Shown here: positions 41,322-42,056 of the stretch, one piece after another
How positions within the stretch are numbered: the first letter of the stretch is position 1
Layout: each line of letters begins with the position of its first letter
Assembly: GCA_900314975.1 (NCBI GenBank)
Contig: OMXI01000022.1
Location: 22,346 to 64,401 of the forward strand
Length of the DNA stretch: 42,056 nucleotides
From: an uncultured Eubacteriales bacterium
Lineage (GTDB): Bacteria > Bacillota > Clostridia > Oscillospirales > Ruminococcaceae
Reading direction: 5' to 3'
Translations under genes and position numbers: made by a program
The notes under the pieces: model-generated
Seen by the model: only the letters and a program-made list of their open reading frames with translations
The model's database searches: none
What the model was told of the DNA's origin: nothing

Positions 41322-42056
41322 TGAGTTATCCACCTCCTTGTTTTGAAATTTGTTTTTGATCCTGACTTGCCGTTGTTCATTTTTATCAGTCCTTTCTATT
41401 TTTAATTTGGTTTTGCAGGGTATCATGTTTCGTGATACCCTTTTTCAAAGTGTAGCTACGGTGAACGATTCGTTCACCGCTACCTTTTTTCGTTGATAAG
41501 GGTATACCGTTTAGTGATACCCTTTGACCGCAACCGAATCAGTGTCGGTCGGTGTACCTTGTTTCAGGGTACACCCTAAGGGGTGGTTATTTCGTCCACC
41601 CCTTTGATATGACGGGATGTTTTGTCCCGTCATATCATGGCAGAAGAGAAAAAAGATGCAGTCCCTTTTTGGGACTTCGTGAACCGAAAGCCCGTTTTGG
41701 GAACTCGGTACCGTTTCGGTATCGAGTCACGGTTCGTTACCCCATAGTTTATCTTCTGCTGACACTATTTCGGTGCTCTGATTTCGCCGTTAAGAGTTTC
41801 AACACAACTTTTTTGTTCAGCTGAAAACAGCTCGTGACTCCTGCACAACACCTCGCAACAACGCCGAAAGAGGCTATATTTTTGATTTACGACCCCTGAT
41901 TTTCAAAAGTCTTTGCTTAACGACTCCTTTTTTGTGAGTGGCTGAAAGTGCGTAGATTGCGGTCGGCTTTGCCGTTCGCTGTGACTGCTTTCGGGGCAAC
42001 GACCCCGAAGCTTTAACCTGCTATACTGTAATTAGCCCATAATTCATCACTCCTTA
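41322..42056. other. Gene-free right edge inside the integrative element
   Basis: Apart from the stem-loop array (41418-41735), I see two further hairpins: an imperfect one at 41959-41979 (GCGGTCGGC/GCCGTTCGC) and TTCGGGG/CCCCGAA at 41990-42009. Nothing coding is supported in 41736-42056. On the minus strand an AAGGAG-ATG at the edge opens only eight codons. Confidence 0.55.
41418..41735. repeat. Array of stem-loops upstream of the excisionase-like gene
   Basis: At least eight stem-loops in about 320 bases: 41418-41440 (GGGTATCA/TGATACCC), 41452-41483 (GGTGAACG/CGTTCACC with outer GTAGC/GCTAC), 41498-41524 (AAGGGTAT/ATACCCTT), 41551-41575 (GGTGTACC/GGTACACC), 41578-41604 (AAGGGGTGG/CCACCCCTT), 41605-41637 (13-bp perfect TGATATGACGGGA arms), 41660-41676 (AGTCCC/GGGACT) and 41703-41727 (ACTCGGTACCG/CGGTATCGAGT), the last inside an outer stem GAACCG/CGGTTC (41681-41735). 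Many loops contain GTTTC, GTTTT or ATTTC. No reading frame is supported. The first two are followed by T runs on the plus strand. Confidence 0.75.

Larger units (their letters stand above)
39630..42056. mobile_element. Left end of an integrative element beside tRNA-Glu (continues past the window)
   Basis: The tRNA-Glu gene, short direct repeats, a tyrosine integrase and an excisionase-like gene lie in the order normal for integrated elements that use a tRNA 3' end. The exact attachment boundary cannot be fixed without the other end; the left limit given here is nominal. Cargo and transfer genes would lie to the right. Phage or conjugative nature cannot be told. Confidence 0.7.

Overview
The window looks like a chromosome segment of a low-to-mid GC Gram-positive gut anaerobe of the Clostridia, most likely Oscillospiraceae and close to Ruminococcus (inferred from gene content and style, not from a search). 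Supporting signs are a spoIIID-type sporulation regulator, a surface protein with BspA-like leucine-rich repeats and CWB2 anchor repeats, a GH5 glycanase, an ECF-type S component, CIRCE control, and SigA-type promoters with a TGTG element just upstream of the -10.

Layout. 1-560: no gene; a terminator, a heptamer array and a promoter with a hairpin-rich leader. 560-5.7 kb: a small DUF3592-like membrane protein, a membrane-anchored C39-like cysteine peptidase, a putative lipoprotein, then a leftward operon (unknown membrane protein, acpS, nnr). 5.86-10.3 kb: rightward genes for an amidohydrolase, birA, a pyridoxamine kinase, trmL, degV and a small membrane protein. 10.4-15.9 kb: glycolysis block pgk, tpiA, gpmI, with three unrelated small or membrane genes between pgk and tpiA. 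15.9-21.9 kb (leftward): response regulator, histidine kinase, ACT protein, uvrC, membrane protein, folC. 21.9-25.5 kb (leftward): ABC ATPase, large two-FtsX-domain permease and a small tail-anchored protein, probably controlled by the neighbouring two-component pair. 25.7-29.1 kb (leftward): GT2 glycosyltransferase, PRTase-like protein, ECF S component and CPBP protease, most with their own consensus promoter. 29.2-33.7 kb: CIRCE-controlled htpG and the LRR/CWB2 surface protein. 33.9-35.3 kb: GH5 enzyme without signal peptide and a 54-codon membrane peptide. 35.36-39.3 kb (leftward): a membrane protein with a frameshifted 51-bp repeat tail, nrdR, spoIIID, a DUF1653 protein and an alpha/beta hydrolase. 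39.4-39.65 kb: tRNA-Met and tRNA-Glu. 39.65 kb to the end: left end of an integrative element beside tRNA-Glu, with tyrosine integrase, small excisionase-like protein, and a 735-base gene-free stretch holding a dense array of stem-loops.

Most unusual points: (1) a cluster of at least eight stem-loops with related GTTT-type loops beside the excisionase gene; (2) a frameshift caused by a 23-bp deletion in one unit of a 51-bp coding repeat, with the normal C-terminus still intact in the other frame; (3) six intergenic arrays of a TAARGAR-like heptamer, two of them enclosed by hairpins; (4) an 11-bp direct repeat replacing the -35 box of the ABC operon, next to an OmpR-type regulator; (5) a SigE-like promoter in front of spoIIID and a perfect CIRCE in front of htpG. 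All functional statements come from reading the sequence and remembered family features; no searches were run.
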